This document shows, in pieces, positions 5,707-15,270 of a stretch of DNA of 23,681 bases (positions within the stretch are counted from its first letter, which is position 1; every line of letters starts with the position of its first letter). The notes under the pieces are model-generated. The model had not been told where the DNA came from. It worked only from the letters and a program-made list of their open reading frames with translations, and searched no databases. The stretch covers positions 1 to 23,681 of the forward strand of contig JADYYV010000222.1 in the NCBI GenBank assembly GCA_020853455.1, read 5' to 3'. The DNA comes from Alphaproteobacteria bacterium. GTDB taxonomy: Bacteria; Pseudomonadota; Alphaproteobacteria; Micavibrionales; UBA2020. The position numbers were made by a program, and so were the translations under genes.

Positions 5707-8700
5707 ATGCGCGACGCTGTTACGCTGGATGACAAATATACCGAGAAATCGGGCCGCATTTACCTGAACGGGCTTCAGGCCCTGGTGCGCATCCCCATGA
5801 TGCAGCACGAGCTGGACAAGCAGGCCGGCCTGAAAACCGCCACCTTTATTTCCGGCTATCGCGGATCGCCGCTGGGCGGGCTCGATCAGGCCATCATGCA
5901 GGCCAAGAAATTCACCGCAGAACACGAGATCAAATTCGTCCCCGGCGTGAACGAGGATCTGGGCGCAACCGCCGTCTGGGGCAGCCAGCAATTGAACCTT
6001 GGCCCCGCCGCGCGTTACGACGGCATCGTCGGCATGTGGTACGGCAAGGGTCCGGGCGTTGACCGCTCCATCGACGTTTTGAAACACGCGAATGCCGCAG
6101 GTTCATCGAAACACGGCGGCGTGCTGGCGCTGGCCGGCGACGACCATGCCTGCAAATCATCCACCTTCCCGCATCAATCCGAACATGCGTTTATGCATGC
6201 GATGATCCCCATGCTGCATCCGGCGGGGATCGAGGACGCGCTTGAACTGGGCCTGCACGGCATCGCCATGAGCCGTTATTCGGGCGCATGGGCGGGGCTG
6301 AAAATCATTTCCGATTTCGCCGACAGCTCGGCATCGGTCAATACCAACCCGTTTGCCATGCAGTTTATCAAGCCCACCGATTTCGCGATGCCGGAAGACG
6401 GGCTGAACATCCGCTGGTACGACGCGCCCGTCGCGCAGGAAGAACGCCTTGTGACGCTGAAGCTGCCCGCGGCGCAGGCCTATGCGCGCGCGAACGGCCT
6501 CGACCGCCTGACGCTGAACCCCGCCCGCAAACGCTTCGCCATCGTCGCGACCGGCAAGGGCTGGATGGATACGATGCAGGCGCTCGAAGACCTTGGCATC
6601 ACCAGGGCGCGCGCCGAGGAAATGGGCCTTGCGGTTTACAAGGTCGCCCTCGTCTGGCCGCTGGAAACATCCGGCATCCTCAAGCTTGCCGAAGAAGTCG
6701 AAGAATTGTTTGTGGTCGAGGAAAAGCGCGGCCTGATCGAAGAACAGATCAAGAAGGCGCTGTTCAACATGCCCCTGCCCCGCCGCCCGCGCGTGACCGG
6801 CAAGATCGACGAACGCGGCGCGCCGCTGCTGCCCGAAACTTACGAGCTTTCGCCCGGCCAGATCGCCGATGCGCTGATCAAGCGCCTGACGCCGATCATG
6901 GATACCTCGTCCTTCGCCGGCCGCATGGATATCATCCACAAGAATTTCGACCTGAAGGGTAAACCCTCGCCCGTCGTGCGGATGCCGTGGTTCTGCTCCG
7001 GCTGCCCGCACAATACCTCGACCGTGGTGCCGGAAGGTTCCCGCGCGCTTGCCGGTATCGGCTGCCATTACATGACGATGTGGATGGACAGATCCACCAT
7101 GATGTTCACCCAGATGGGCGGCGAAGGCGTGCCGTGGATCGGCCAGGCGCCGTTCACGGATGAAAAGCATATCTTCACGAACCTTGGCGACGGCACTTAT
7201 TTCCATTCCGGCCTGCTGGCGATCCGCGCCGCGCAAGCCGCCAAGGTGAACATCACCTATAAAATCCTTTATAACGATGCGGTCGCCATGACGGGCGGCC
7301 AGCCGGTCGACGGCCAGCTGACCGTGCCGATGGTCGCATCCCAAGTGCGCGCCGAAGGCATCGAGACGATCTATGTCGTGTCGGACGAGCCCTGGAAATA
7401 CAAAGGCGTGATGCTGCCAAGCGGCGTGCGCATTACCCACCGCGACGACCTTGACGAAGTGCAGCGCGTTTTGCGCGAAATTCCGGGCGTGACGGTCATG
7501 ATCTATGACCAGACCTGCGCCGCCGAAAAACGCCGCCGCCGCAAGCGCGGCCTGATGATCGACCCGCCCAAACGCGTTGTGATTAACGAGCGCGTTTGCG
7601 AAGGCTGCGGCGATTGCGGCAAGAAATCGAACTGCCTGTCGATTGCGCCCGTCGAAACCGAATTCGGCCGCAAGCGCCAGATTGACCAATCCAGCTGCAA
7701 CAAGGATTTTTCCTGCGTGAAGGGCTTCTGCCCCAGCTTCGTCACCGTGCATGGCGGGGGATTGAAGAAACCCGAAGCCGCAAAAATCGGCAACGAGGTC
7801 GAGGAATATTTTGCGGCGATGCCGATGCCCGCCATCGGCGACCTGTCGAGCCCCTGCGCGATCCTCGTCAACGGCGTGGGCGGCACGGGCATCGTGACGG
7901 TCGGCGCTATTCTGGCGATGGCGGCGCACCTTGAAGACAAGGGTGCCACCACCATGGACCAGACCGGCCTTGCCCAAAAGGGCGGCGCGGTCACGAGCCA
8001 TATCCGCATCGCGAAAACCCCCGACGCCATCAACACCGTCCGCATCGGCATCGCGGGCGCGAACGTCATCATCGGCGCGGATTTGCTGGTGACCGCCGAT
8101 GGCGACTGCCTGTCGAAAATCCGTCAGGGCGAAACCAAAATTGTTTTGAACACCCACAAGGCGCAGACGGGCGAATTCACCCGCAAGCCGGACTGGAACA
8201 TCCCGTCGAAATCCATCATCTCGTCCATCGCGGAACTGACGGGCAAGGACAACCTGTTCGTCCTCGACACCTCGCAGATCGCGACCGCTCTGATGGGCGA
8301 TTCGATTGCGACCAACATGTTCATGCTGGGCTATGCGTGGCAAAAAGGCCTGATTCCGCTCGGCCATGACGCGATCATGAAGGCGATTGAACTGAACGGC
8401 GTGTCGATCGGCATGAACCAGCAGAGCTTTACCTGGGGCCGCCGCGCCGCATGGGATATCGCCAAGGTCGAAGAACTGGCCGCGCCCAAGAAAACCGCCG
8501 ACGGTTCCGACCGCCACCGGCAGATTTCGACCTCGACCGAAGAAACCATCGACCGCCGCATGATGTCGCTGACCGGATACCAGAACGCGGCCTATGCGGA
8601 AAAATACAAGGAACTCGTCGATGCCGTGCGCACCGCCGAAATCCGCGTCAAGGGCAACCCCGGCAAGCTGACCGAAGCCGTGGCGCGTTACTATTACAAG

Positions 8701-9195
8701 CTGATGGCCTACAAGGACGAATACGAAGTCGCCCGCCTGCATACCGACGGGCAATTCCTGAGCCAGCTGAAGAACACCTTCGACGGCGATTACAAACTGC
8801 GCTTCCACCTTGCCCCGCCGCTGCTCGCAAAACGGGACGCAGTGACGGGCGAACTCCAGAAAATGGAATTCGGCGCGTGGATTTTGCCGGTGTTCGGCAT
8901 CTTGGCCAAACTCAAGGGCCTGCGCGGCACGCCGCTCGATATCTTCGGCTATACCCATGAACGCCGCATGGAACGCCAGCTGATCAAGGATTACCGCGCG
9001 ACGATCGAGGGGCTGCTGCAAGGCCTGACCGACCGCAATTACAATGTCGCGGTCGATATCGCCAGCATCCCGGAACATATCCGCGGCTATGGCCACGTGA
9101 AGGAAGCGCACCTGAAGAAAGCGAAAGAAGCGGAAGCCGCGCTTCTCCTCAGCTTCAACAGGCCGATCCAGCCGGAGCAGAAAAAGGCCGCCTGA
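5707..9195 (+). CDS. Indolepyruvate ferredoxin oxidoreductase, single-chain (IorA-IorB fusion type)
   Basis: The enzyme oxidatively decarboxylates indolepyruvate and other arylpyruvates to the aryl-acetyl-CoA, passing electrons to ferredoxin; this is the last step of aromatic amino acid transamination routes. From the chosen start the protein has 1162 residues, the usual size of the fused proteobacterial form. Visible landmarks are 'FISGYRGSPLGGLDQA' near the N-terminus, 'WFCSGCPHNTS', the thiamine diphosphate region 'GDGTYFHSG' (about 495), a cysteine cluster starting CEGCGDCG (about 630) for iron-sulfur binding, and the gamma/beta-type domain with 'NGVGGTGIVTVGA' (about 720). A C-terminal extension of the kind found only in fused enzymes follows. 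The ATG at 5707 fits where homologues begin ('LDDKYTEKSGRIYL'), and the AT-rich sequence before it contains a promoter. The gene stands alone and converges on a small gene six bases beyond its stop. Confidence 0.93.
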   Translation: MRDAVTLDDKYTEKSGRIYLNGLQALVRIPMMQHELDKQAGLKTATFISGYRGSPLGGLDQAIMQAKKFTAEHEIKFVPGVNEDLGATAVWGSQQLNLGPAARYDGIVGMWYGKGPGVDRSIDVLKHANAAGSSKHGGVLALAGDDHACKSSTFPHQSEHAFMHAMIPMLHPAGIEDALELGLHGIAMSRYSGAWAGLKIISDFADSSASVNTNPFAMQFIKPTDFAMPEDGLNIRWYDAPVAQEERLVTLKLPAAQAYARANGLDRLTLNPARKRFAIVATGKGWMDTMQALEDLGITRARAEEMGLAVYKVALVWPLETSGILKLAEEVEELFVVEEKRGLIEEQIKKALFNMPLPRRPRVTGKIDERGAPLLPETYELSPGQIADALIKRLTPIMDTSSFAGRMDIIHKNFDLKGKPSPVVRMPWFCSGCPHNTSTVVPEGSRALAGIGCHYMTMWMDRSTMMFTQMGGEGVPWIGQAPFTDEKHIFTNLGDGTYFHSGLLAIRAAQAAKVNITYKILYNDAVAMTGGQPVDGQLTVPMVASQVRAEGIETIYVVSDEPWKYKGVMLPSGVRITHRDDLDEVQRVLREIPGVTVMIYDQTCAAEKRRRRKRGLMIDPPKRVVINERVCEGCGDCGKKSNCLSIAPVETEFGRKRQIDQSSCNKDFSCVKGFCPSFVTVHGGGLKKPEAAKIGNEVEEYFAAMPMPAIGDLSSPCAILVNGVGGTGIVTVGAILAMAAHLEDKGATTMDQTGLAQKGGAVTSHIRIAKTPDAINTVRIGIAGANVIIGADLLVTADGDCLSKIRQGETKIVLNTHKAQTGEFTRKPDWNIPSKSIISSIAELTGKDNLFVLDTSQIATALMGDSIATNMFMLGYAWQKGLIPLGHDAIMKAIELNGVSIGMNQQSFTWGRRAAWDIAKVEELAAPKKTADGSDRHRQISTSTEETIDRRMMSLTGYQNAAYAEKYKELVDAVRTAEIRVKGNPGKLTEAVARYYYKLMAYKDEYEVARLHTDGQFLSQLKNTFDGDYKLRFHLAPPLLAKRDAVTGELQKMEFGAWILPVFGILAKLKGLRGTPLDIFGYTHERRMERQLIKDYRATIEGLLQGLTDRNYNVAVDIASIPEHIRGYGHVKEAHLKKAKEAEAALLLSFNRPIQPEQKKAA

Positions 9196-9201
9196 TATAG
9201 T

Positions 9202-9417
9202 TTAGGTTTTCGACAGCAGCCGCAGGCGGATTTGCCAGCCCTGGCTGCGTTCCTGCGGCATCACGTAATTATCCGACGATACCGGTTTCCAGATGGGCAT
9301 AGGCCCGCCATCCTCGCTGCCGAAGCCGTTCGACGCGAAGAAGAACAGCGGCATCGCGAAGGCGAGGATGATAAAATACATTTTGTATTTGTTTAAAAGC
9401 CCGATTGATCTTTTCAT
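9202..9417 (-). CDS. Small single-pass membrane protein, unknown function
   Basis: The 71-residue protein has a positively charged N-terminus (MKRSIGLLNKYK), one hydrophobic segment at about residues 14-32, and a hydrophilic C-terminal part with the sequence 'GGPMPIWKPVSSDNYVMPQE'. It looks like a bitopic protein with its tail outside the cytoplasm, or a protein with an uncleaved signal anchor. The ATG at 9415-9417 has AAGGGG eight bases upstream; a GTG two codons earlier is too close to that site. The third codon positions are G/C-rich like those of neighbouring genes, which supports a real gene despite its size. I do not recognise a family. Confidence 0.6.
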   Translation of the reverse strand: MKRSIGLLNKYKMYFIILAFAMPLFFFASNGFGSEDGGPMPIWKPVSSDNYVMPQERSQGWQIRLRLLSKT

Positions 9418-9423
9418 GGACAC

Positions 9424-9580
9424 GACCCCTTTTCTTTTTACTCATGGAAGCGTCCCCCGATGTTTCCTTATCTCCAGTATATCACCGGAATTTTTAACAT
9501 CGGTTTAAGTATAGATAGAATTGTTTACAAATGATGACGACGCGGGATGCCGCGTTCATGATTGTGAAATACGGATTTTC
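9424..9580. other. Intergenic region with possible extended -10 promoter and small hairpin
   Basis: This stretch is AT-rich. On the minus strand it contains TGATATACT, an extended -10 element (TG-n-TATACT near 9475-9483), suitable for the small membrane-protein gene. A hairpin ACGCGG-GATG-CCGCGT lies at 9540-9555 just past the yejF stop, but no T-run follows, so it is a weak terminator candidate at best. A 58-codon ORF starting at 9445 on the minus strand has a fair ribosome binding site but overlaps the small gene in another frame. Confidence 0.3.
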
Positions 9581-11194
9581 TTACGCCGCGTGGTGCGCGA
9601 CTTCGATATTCAGCGCCGCGGCCAGCAGCGCCTTGGTGTAATCCTCGCGCGGGTGTTCGAACACTTGCGCAGCAGGGCCGCTTTCGACGACCTTGCCGTT
9701 GCGCATCACCATCACGTCATGCGACATCGCCTTCACCACGCGCAAATCATGGCTGATGAACATATAGGCAAGGTTGTGGTCGCGCTGCAATTTGCGCAGT
9801 AGGTCGACGATCTGCGCCTGCACCGACATATCCAGCGCCGATGTGGGCTCGTCCAGTATCACGAATTTCGGGTTCAGCACCATCGCGCGCGCAATCGCAA
9901 TGCGCTGCCGCTGCCCGCCCGAAAATTCATGCGGATAGCGATGCCGCGTCTCGGGGGCGAGTCCGACTTCCCTCAAACCCGCCACCACCTTCGCGTCACG
10001 CTCCGCCGCGTTCATCTGCGGGAAATGCACCAGCAGGCCTTCCTCGATAATCTGCGCGACCGACAGGCGCGGGCTGAGCGAGCCATAAGGGTCCTGAAAC
10101 ACGATCTGCATGTCGCGGCGCAAGGGGCGAATTTCCTTATCGCTCATGTCATTCAGCGATTTTCCGTTGAACTGCACCAGCCCCTGGCTTTGCAGCAGGC
10201 GCAGCAGCGCAAGGCCGAGCGTCGTCTTGCCCGATCCGGATTCACCGACAACACCGACAGTCTGCCCCGGGCGGATGGCGACATTGATGCCGTCAACGGC
10301 GCGCACGTAATCGGTCGTGCGGCGGAAAATGCCGGTCTTGATCGGGAAATGCACCTTCAGGTCGTCGGCCTTCAATATCGGCGCGGCGTTCGCATCGAAG
10401 GGCAGCGGATTGCCGTGCGGCTGCGCGGCCAGCAGCATTTTGGTGTAATCATGCTGCGGATTGGCGAACAGCGATTTCGTTTCCGACAATTCGACGATAT
10501 CGCCGTGATACATGACGGCCACGCGGTTGGCCATTTTGCGCACGATCGACAGGTCATGCGTGATCAGCATGATCGCCATGCCCATTTTCTGCTGCAGCTC
10601 CAGCAGCAGTTTCAGGATTTGCGCCTGCACGGTCACATCGACTGCCGTGGTCGGCTCGTCCGCGATCAGCAGGTCGGGCTCGTTCGCCAAAGCCATCGCG
10701 ATCATCACGCGCTGCCGCTGACCGCCGGAGAGTTCATGCGGATACGCGCCCAGGCGCTGCGTCAGCTTTGTCAGCCCCACCAGCTCCAGCAGCTCGATCA
10801 CGCGTTTGCGCGCGGCGTCGGGCTGCATTTTCTTGTGCAGGAACAGCGCTTCGGCGATCTGTTTTTCGATCGTGTGCAGCGGGTTCAGCGACGTCATCGG
10901 TTCCTGAAAGATCATCGCGATCTTGTTGCCGCGGATGGTGCGCAGCACAGCGTCGCCGGCGCCCATCAATTCCTGTTCCCTGAACCTGATCGACCCGGAC
11001 GGATGCTTTGCCACCGGATAGGCCAGCAATTGCAGGACGGACAGCGCCGTCACCGACTTGCCGGAGCCTGATTCCCCGACCACCGCCAGCGTTTCGCCCT
11101 TTTCGATGGAAAAGGAAATGTTTTTCACGGCATGCGTGACCTGGCTGCCATTCACAAAATCGACCGAGAGGTTTTTGACATCCAGCAGGGGCAT
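9581..11194 (-). CDS. yejF: ABC importer ATPase, YejF-type (two fused ATPase domains)
   Basis: The 537-residue protein contains two complete ATPase halves. The first has Walker A GESGSGKS (residues 40-47), signature LSGGQRQRV (about 165) and Walker B LLIADEP. The second has Walker A GESGSGKT (about 315), signature FSGGQRQRI and Walker B FVILDEP, followed by the switch region. The double-ATPase layout is the known form of YejF, which powers peptide and microcin C-type uptake through YejB and YejE. The start used is the ATG at 11192-11194, which has AAGGA upstream, lies four bases after the yejE stop and gives the family N-terminus MPLLDVKNLS. A longer frame reaching 11236 would overlap yejE and is unlikely. 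This is the last gene of the operon. Confidence 0.93.
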   Translation of the reverse strand: MPLLDVKNLSVDFVNGSQVTHAVKNISFSIEKGETLAVVGESGSGKSVTALSVLQLLAYPVAKHPSGSIRFREQELMGAGDAVLRTIRGNKIAMIFQEPMTSLNPLHTIEKQIAEALFLHKKMQPDAARKRVIELLELVGLTKLTQRLGAYPHELSGGQRQRVMIAMALANEPDLLIADEPTTAVDVTVQAQILKLLLELQQKMGMAIMLITHDLSIVRKMANRVAVMYHGDIVELSETKSLFANPQHDYTKMLLAAQPHGNPLPFDANAAPILKADDLKVHFPIKTGIFRRTTDYVRAVDGINVAIRPGQTVGVVGESGSGKTTLGLALLRLLQSQGLVQFNGKSLNDMSDKEIRPLRRDMQIVFQDPYGSLSPRLSVAQIIEEGLLVHFPQMNAAERDAKVVAGLREVGLAPETRHRYPHEFSGGQRQRIAIARAMVLNPKFVILDEPTSALDMSVQAQIVDLLRKLQRDHNLAYMFISHDLRVVKAMSHDVMVMRNGKVVESGPAAQVFEHPREDYTKALLAAALNIEVAHHAA

Positions 11195-11198
11195 TACA

Positions 11199-12227
11199 TC
11201 ATCCTTTGAAAATCTTACGCGGATCAAACGCGTCACGCACCGCTTCGCCGATAAAGGTCAGCAGGCTGAGCATAATAGCCAGAGAGAAAAAAGCGGTCAT
11301 CCCGAGCCAGGGCGCCTGCAAATTATTTTTTCCCTGAGACAGTAATTCTCCCAACGACGGGGAACCCGGGGGCAATCCAAAGCCGAGGAAGTCAAGACTC
11401 GTCAGCGTGGTCACAGATCCCGCCAGAATAAAAGGCAACATCGATAGCACGGAAACCATCGCGTTCGGAAGCGCGTGCTTGAACATGATGGCAGGCGTGG
11501 TGACACCCAGCGCCTTGGCCGCGCGAATATAGTCGAGATTGCGTGCCTTCAAAAACTCGATGCGCACCAATCCAACCAGTTCCATCCAAGAAAACAGCAG
11601 CATGATGCCAAGAACGGTGAAGAAACTCGGCGTTATGATGCTTGCAAAAATGATCAGCAAGAACAATACCGGCATACCGGACCAAATCTCAATAAAGCGC
11701 TGGGTCAGCAGATCGAACCACCCCCCAAAATATCCTTCCATCGCGCCCACAGTAATACCGATGGCTGAACTGATTATCGTCAGAATAAACCCGAAGATCA
11801 CTGAGATACGAAAACCATAAATAAGCCGCGCCAAGACGTCACGTGCCTGATCGTCGGTACCGAGCAGATTCTCGCGGGTCGGTGGGGACGGCGCGGGCAC
11901 ATTCAGGTTATAATTGATCGTCTGGTAAGAATAGCGGATGGGCGGCCAGATCATCCATCCCTTCTTGTTGATGAGTTCGGCAACAGCGGGATCGCGGTAA
12001 TCGGCTTCCGTTTCAAATTCTCCGCCAAACTGGGTTTCCGGATAGGATTTGAAGATAGGAGCATAGTAGCCGCCGTCGTAACTGACAAAAATCGGCTTGT
12101 CATTCGCAACCAGCTCCGCGCACATACTGAGGGCGAAAATTGCCGCAAATATCCAAAGGGAGAAATAACCACGACGATTGCGCTGAAATTGAGATAAACG
12201 GCGCTTAGCGATTGACGAAAACTCCAT
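11199..12227 (-). CDS. yejE: ABC importer permease, YejE-type
   Basis: The 342-residue inner-membrane protein shows the typical YejE N-terminus ('RNRRGYFSLWIFAAIFALSM', then 'ELVANDKPIFVSYDGGYYAP'), an extended periplasmic segment ('TQFGGEFETEADYRDP'), and the binding-protein-dependent permease domain with the coupling-helix sequence 'LDYIRAAKALGVTTPAIMFK'. It pairs with YejB to form the translocation pore. The ATG at 12225-12227 overlaps the yejB stop as TGATG; a GTG one codon earlier is the alternative. G+C content is clearly lower than in yejA and yejF: a hand count gave 43% in a 60-base sample, against 60-65% in those genes. Confidence 0.92.
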   Translation of the reverse strand: MEFSSIAKRRLSQFQRNRRGYFSLWIFAAIFALSMCAELVANDKPIFVSYDGGYYAPIFKSYPETQFGGEFETEADYRDPAVAELINKKGWMIWPPIRYSYQTINYNLNVPAPSPPTRENLLGTDDQARDVLARLIYGFRISVIFGFILTIISSAIGITVGAMEGYFGGWFDLLTQRFIEIWSGMPVLFLLIIFASIITPSFFTVLGIMLLFSWMELVGLVRIEFLKARNLDYIRAAKALGVTTPAIMFKHALPNAMVSVLSMLPFILAGSVTTLTSLDFLGFGLPPGSPSLGELLSQGKNNLQAPWLGMTAFFSLAIMLSLLTFIGEAVRDAFDPRKIFKG

Positions 12228-13342
12228 CACCGGCTCCCCTGCGCATTAAAGTCGATGCGGGGGTCAACCCATGTCATCAACAGGTCGGAAAACAGCTTGA
12301 TAAGAAGCCCCATCAAGGTGAAAACATAGAGCGTTCCGAACATAACCGGGTAATCCCGGTTGATAACCGACTCAAAACCTAGCAATCCCAGCCCATCAAG
12401 CGAAAAAATGGTTTCGATGAGGAATGCGCCGCCAAAGAAAATCCCCAGTAAAGCGCCCGGCAGGCCCGCGATAATAACAAGCATGCCGTTTCGGTACACG
12501 TGACCGTAAAGAACCCTGTGCTCTGTCAGGCCCTTTGCGCGCGCCGTTTGCACATACAGCTTGTTAATTTCTTCGAGGAACGAGTTTTTAGTAAGGATCG
12601 TAAGGCCCGCAAAACCGCCAATTGTCAACGCTATCACCGGCAGGGTGATGTGCCAGAGATAGTCAAAAATGCGTTTTGACCACGACATGTCCTGCCAGCC
12701 GTCCGAAACGATTCCGCGCAACGGGAATATATTCCAGTATTGGCCTCCGGCAAAAAGGACGATGAGTAAAATCGCAAAAAGAAACGGAGGAATTGAGTAC
12801 CCGATGATGATGACGGCAGATGTCCAAGTGTCAAAAGGCGTACCATCCTTGACCGCCTTACGGATGCCAAGAGGAATAGAGATGATATACGCGAAAAATG
12901 TCGTCCACAGCCCCAGCGTGATTGAGACGGGCAGCTTATCCAGAACAAGATCAATCACCGCGCGGTCCTGGAAATAACTGTTGCCGAAATCGAAGGTGAG
13001 ATAATTTTTCAGCATCAGCCAGAAACGCTCGTGCAGTGGCTTGTCGAAGCCGAACTGCTTTTCGAGGCTCTTGATGAATTCGGGGTCGAGCCCCTGCGCG
13101 CCGCGATACTTTGATCCGCCGCTGCCCGACATTGCCATTTGCTGCTGCTGTGACTGGATGCCGGTATCCGTGCCGCCACCGGAAAAACGCTGCGTGGCGG
13201 AAGTATCCATGCCTTGAAGCCGCGCGATGATCTGTTCGACTGGCCCGCCCGGCGCCAGCTGCACAATCAGGAAGTTGAGCAGAAGGATGCCGAATAGCGT
13301 CGGTATCATCAGCAGCAAGCGGCGTATCGTGTATGCGAGCAC
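12227..13342 (-). CDS. yejB: ABC importer permease, YejB-type
   Basis: The 371-residue permease begins 'MLAYTIRRLLLMIPTLFGIL', standard for the DppB/OppB class. It contains the YejB-specific long periplasmic insert after the first helix (residues about 38-110, rich in Gln, Ser and Gly) and the coupling-helix sequence 'LYVQTARAKGLTEHRVLYGH'. The start is GTG (13340-13342), 22 bases after the yejA stop, with AAGGGA upstream at longer than usual spacing. The stop overlaps the yejE start. Like yejE, it is AT-richer than the two outer genes of the operon (43% G+C in one 60-base sample). Confidence 0.92.
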   Translation of the reverse strand: MLAYTIRRLLLMIPTLFGILLLNFLIVQLAPGGPVEQIIARLQGMDTSATQRFSGGGTDTGIQSQQQQMAMSGSGGSKYRGAQGLDPEFIKSLEKQFGFDKPLHERFWLMLKNYLTFDFGNSYFQDRAVIDLVLDKLPVSITLGLWTTFFAYIISIPLGIRKAVKDGTPFDTWTSAVIIIGYSIPPFLFAILLIVLFAGGQYWNIFPLRGIVSDGWQDMSWSKRIFDYLWHITLPVIALTIGGFAGLTILTKNSFLEEINKLYVQTARAKGLTEHRVLYGHVYRNGMLVIIAGLPGALLGIFFGGAFLIETIFSLDGLGLLGFESVINRDYPVMFGTLYVFTLMGLLIKLFSDLLMTWVDPRIDFNAQGSR

Positions 13343-13364
13343 GGCGGCGTTATCCCTTCGGACG

Positions 13365-15221
13365 CTATTCTTTTTTCAGGGTTTTCAGGCGTTCGGCCAC
13401 GGTTGCGGCTTTTTTCGCGTCGAACCACCAGTTGTCGGGGATGCCGAGGCCGTATTTGGGCGTGATGTCGGGGCGGCCGAATTTGTCCCAATAGGCGATG
13501 CGGAAGTAATCGATATGCCAATGCGGGATCAGGTAATAGCTCCACAGCAGCACGCGGTCGAGCGCATGCGTGGCGGCGACCAGTTCCTCGCGGTCTTTTG
13601 CCGTGATGATCATGTCGATCAGTTCATCGACCACAGGGTCCTTGATGCCGATCAGGTTGCGGCTGCCCTTGACGTTCACCTTGTCCGAGCCCCAGAAATC
13701 GCGCTGTTCGTTGCCGGGCGACAGCGACTGGCCGAAGGTGCCGACCGTCATGTCGAAATCAAAACCGTCCATGCGGTTCTGGTACTGCGTCGGGTCGATG
13801 GTGCGCACGGTCACGACCGCGCCCAGTTTTTTCAGGTTCGCGACAAACGGGCCGACCCAGCGTTCGAACATCGGGCTGGAGAGCAGGATTTCGAATTTCA
13901 TCACCTCCGCGCCGCGCACCAGCACCTTGCCGGCGCCCACGCGCCAGCCGGCCTCGGCCAGCAGGCGTTTTGCCATCGACAGGTTGTCGCGCATATCGGC
14001 GCCGGAACCGTCGGTTGCGGGGCTTTTGAATTCATCGACGAAAATTTCGTTCGGGATTTTGCCGCGGTATTTTTCGAGGATCTCCAGCTCGCGCCCCTGC
14101 GGACGGCCGGTCGCCGCCAGCTCGGAATTGTCGAAGTAGCTGTTGGTGCGCTTGTAGGAGCCAAACGCGAACTGCTTGTTCGACCATTCGAAATCGAAGG
14201 CGTAACCGAGCGCGCGGCGCGTGAGCGCGTCGGCGAAGATGGGCCTGCGCGTGTTGAAGATGAAGCCCTGCATGCCCGACGGCAGGCTGTGGTGGATTTC
14301 GTCTTTCTTGATCCAGCCTTCCTTGACGGGGATGGTGTTGTATTCGGCATTCCACGCCTTGGCCTGATTTTCGGCGCGGAAATCGTATTCGCCCGCGAAC
14401 AGCGCCTGCAGCAGCACGGTTTCGTCGCGGTAGAGGTCGTACACGATGGTATCGAAGTTGTACTGCCCCTTGTTCACCGGCAGGTTTTCGGCCCACCAGT
14501 TTTTGACGCGTTCATAGGTGATGCGCTTGCCGGCATCGACAGACTTGATTTTATAGGGGCCGGAGCCGATCGGCGCGTCCAGCGTCGTCGCGTCGAATTT
14601 CCTGCCTTCCCAGTAATGCTTGGGCAGCACCTGCATTTCGCCCATGATGAGCGGCAGTTCGCGGTTGCCCGCCATGCTGAAGGTGAATTTCACGCGTGTC
14701 GGCGTTTCCGCCTTCGCCTCTTTCACATTGGCGTAATAGGCGCGATAGAACGGGTGGCCTTCCTTCATCAGCGTGTTGAAGGTGAACACGACGTCGTCGG
14801 CGGTCAGCGGCTGGCCGTCGCTCCATTTGGCTTCCTTGCGCAGGTTGAACGCGACCCAGCTGCGGTCTTCGGGCATTTCGATGCTTTCGGCGACCTGACC
14901 GTATTGCGTGAAGGCCTCGTCATCCGATTTCGACGTCAGCGGCTGGTAAATCATGCCAAGGCCCGGGGCGGGAACGCCCTTGATGATAAAACCGTTCAGC
15001 GTGTCGAACGTACCCGCGGCGGCAAGGCGGATCTGGCCGCCTTTCGGCGCGTCGGGGTTGGTGTAGTCGAAATGCTTAAAATCGGCGGCGTATTTCGGCT
15101 CGCCATGCATGGCGACGGCGAATACAGGCGCGGGCGCGGCAGTTTCCTGCGCGGCGGCGATACCGGAAACCGTCAGCAGGCAAGCGATTGCCAAACCCTT
15201 GACCAGACTGGTGCGCGCCAT
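13365..15221 (-). CDS. yejA: Periplasmic peptide-binding protein, YejA-type
   Basis: The 618-residue protein has a clear Sec signal peptide (MARTSLVKGLAIACLLTVSG, cleavage near AAA-QE at about residue 24-25) and the SBP_bac_5 fold. Family landmarks are 'FKHFDYTNPDAPKGGQIRLA', 'LTSKSDDEAFTQYG', 'WVAFNLRKEAKWSDGQPLTA' and 'DVVFTFNTL'. It delivers oligopeptides to the YejBEF pump; in enterobacteria the same system admits microcin C. The ATG follows AGGAG at six bases and a strong promoter about 50 bases upstream. This is the first gene of yejABEF. Confidence 0.94.
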   Translation of the reverse strand: MARTSLVKGLAIACLLTVSGIAAAQETAAPAPVFAVAMHGEPKYAADFKHFDYTNPDAPKGGQIRLAAAGTFDTLNGFIIKGVPAPGLGMIYQPLTSKSDDEAFTQYGQVAESIEMPEDRSWVAFNLRKEAKWSDGQPLTADDVVFTFNTLMKEGHPFYRAYYANVKEAKAETPTRVKFTFSMAGNRELPLIMGEMQVLPKHYWEGRKFDATTLDAPIGSGPYKIKSVDAGKRITYERVKNWWAENLPVNKGQYNFDTIVYDLYRDETVLLQALFAGEYDFRAENQAKAWNAEYNTIPVKEGWIKKDEIHHSLPSGMQGFIFNTRRPIFADALTRRALGYAFDFEWSNKQFAFGSYKRTNSYFDNSELAATGRPQGRELEILEKYRGKIPNEIFVDEFKSPATDGSGADMRDNLSMAKRLLAEAGWRVGAGKVLVRGAEVMKFEILLSSPMFERWVGPFVANLKKLGAVVTVRTIDPTQYQNRMDGFDFDMTVGTFGQSLSPGNEQRDFWGSDKVNVKGSRNLIGIKDPVVDELIDMIITAKDREELVAATHALDRVLLWSYYLIPHWHIDYFRIAYWDKFGRPDITPKYGLGIPDNWWFDAKKAATVAERLKTLKKE

Positions 15222-15270
15222 TTAAATCTCCTGATAATCCAACGAGTTACTTGCAGATGCCGTAGCGCAT

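Noticed and set aside
6157..9111. A 984-codon open frame antisense to the indolepyruvate oxidoreductase gene
   Set aside because: The plus-strand frame contains all expected enzyme motifs; the antisense frame has none and arises from G/C-ending codons.
9538..9556. Hairpin after yejF as an intrinsic terminator
   Set aside because: The perfect six-base stem is not followed by a T-run on the minus strand, so it was not listed as a terminator.
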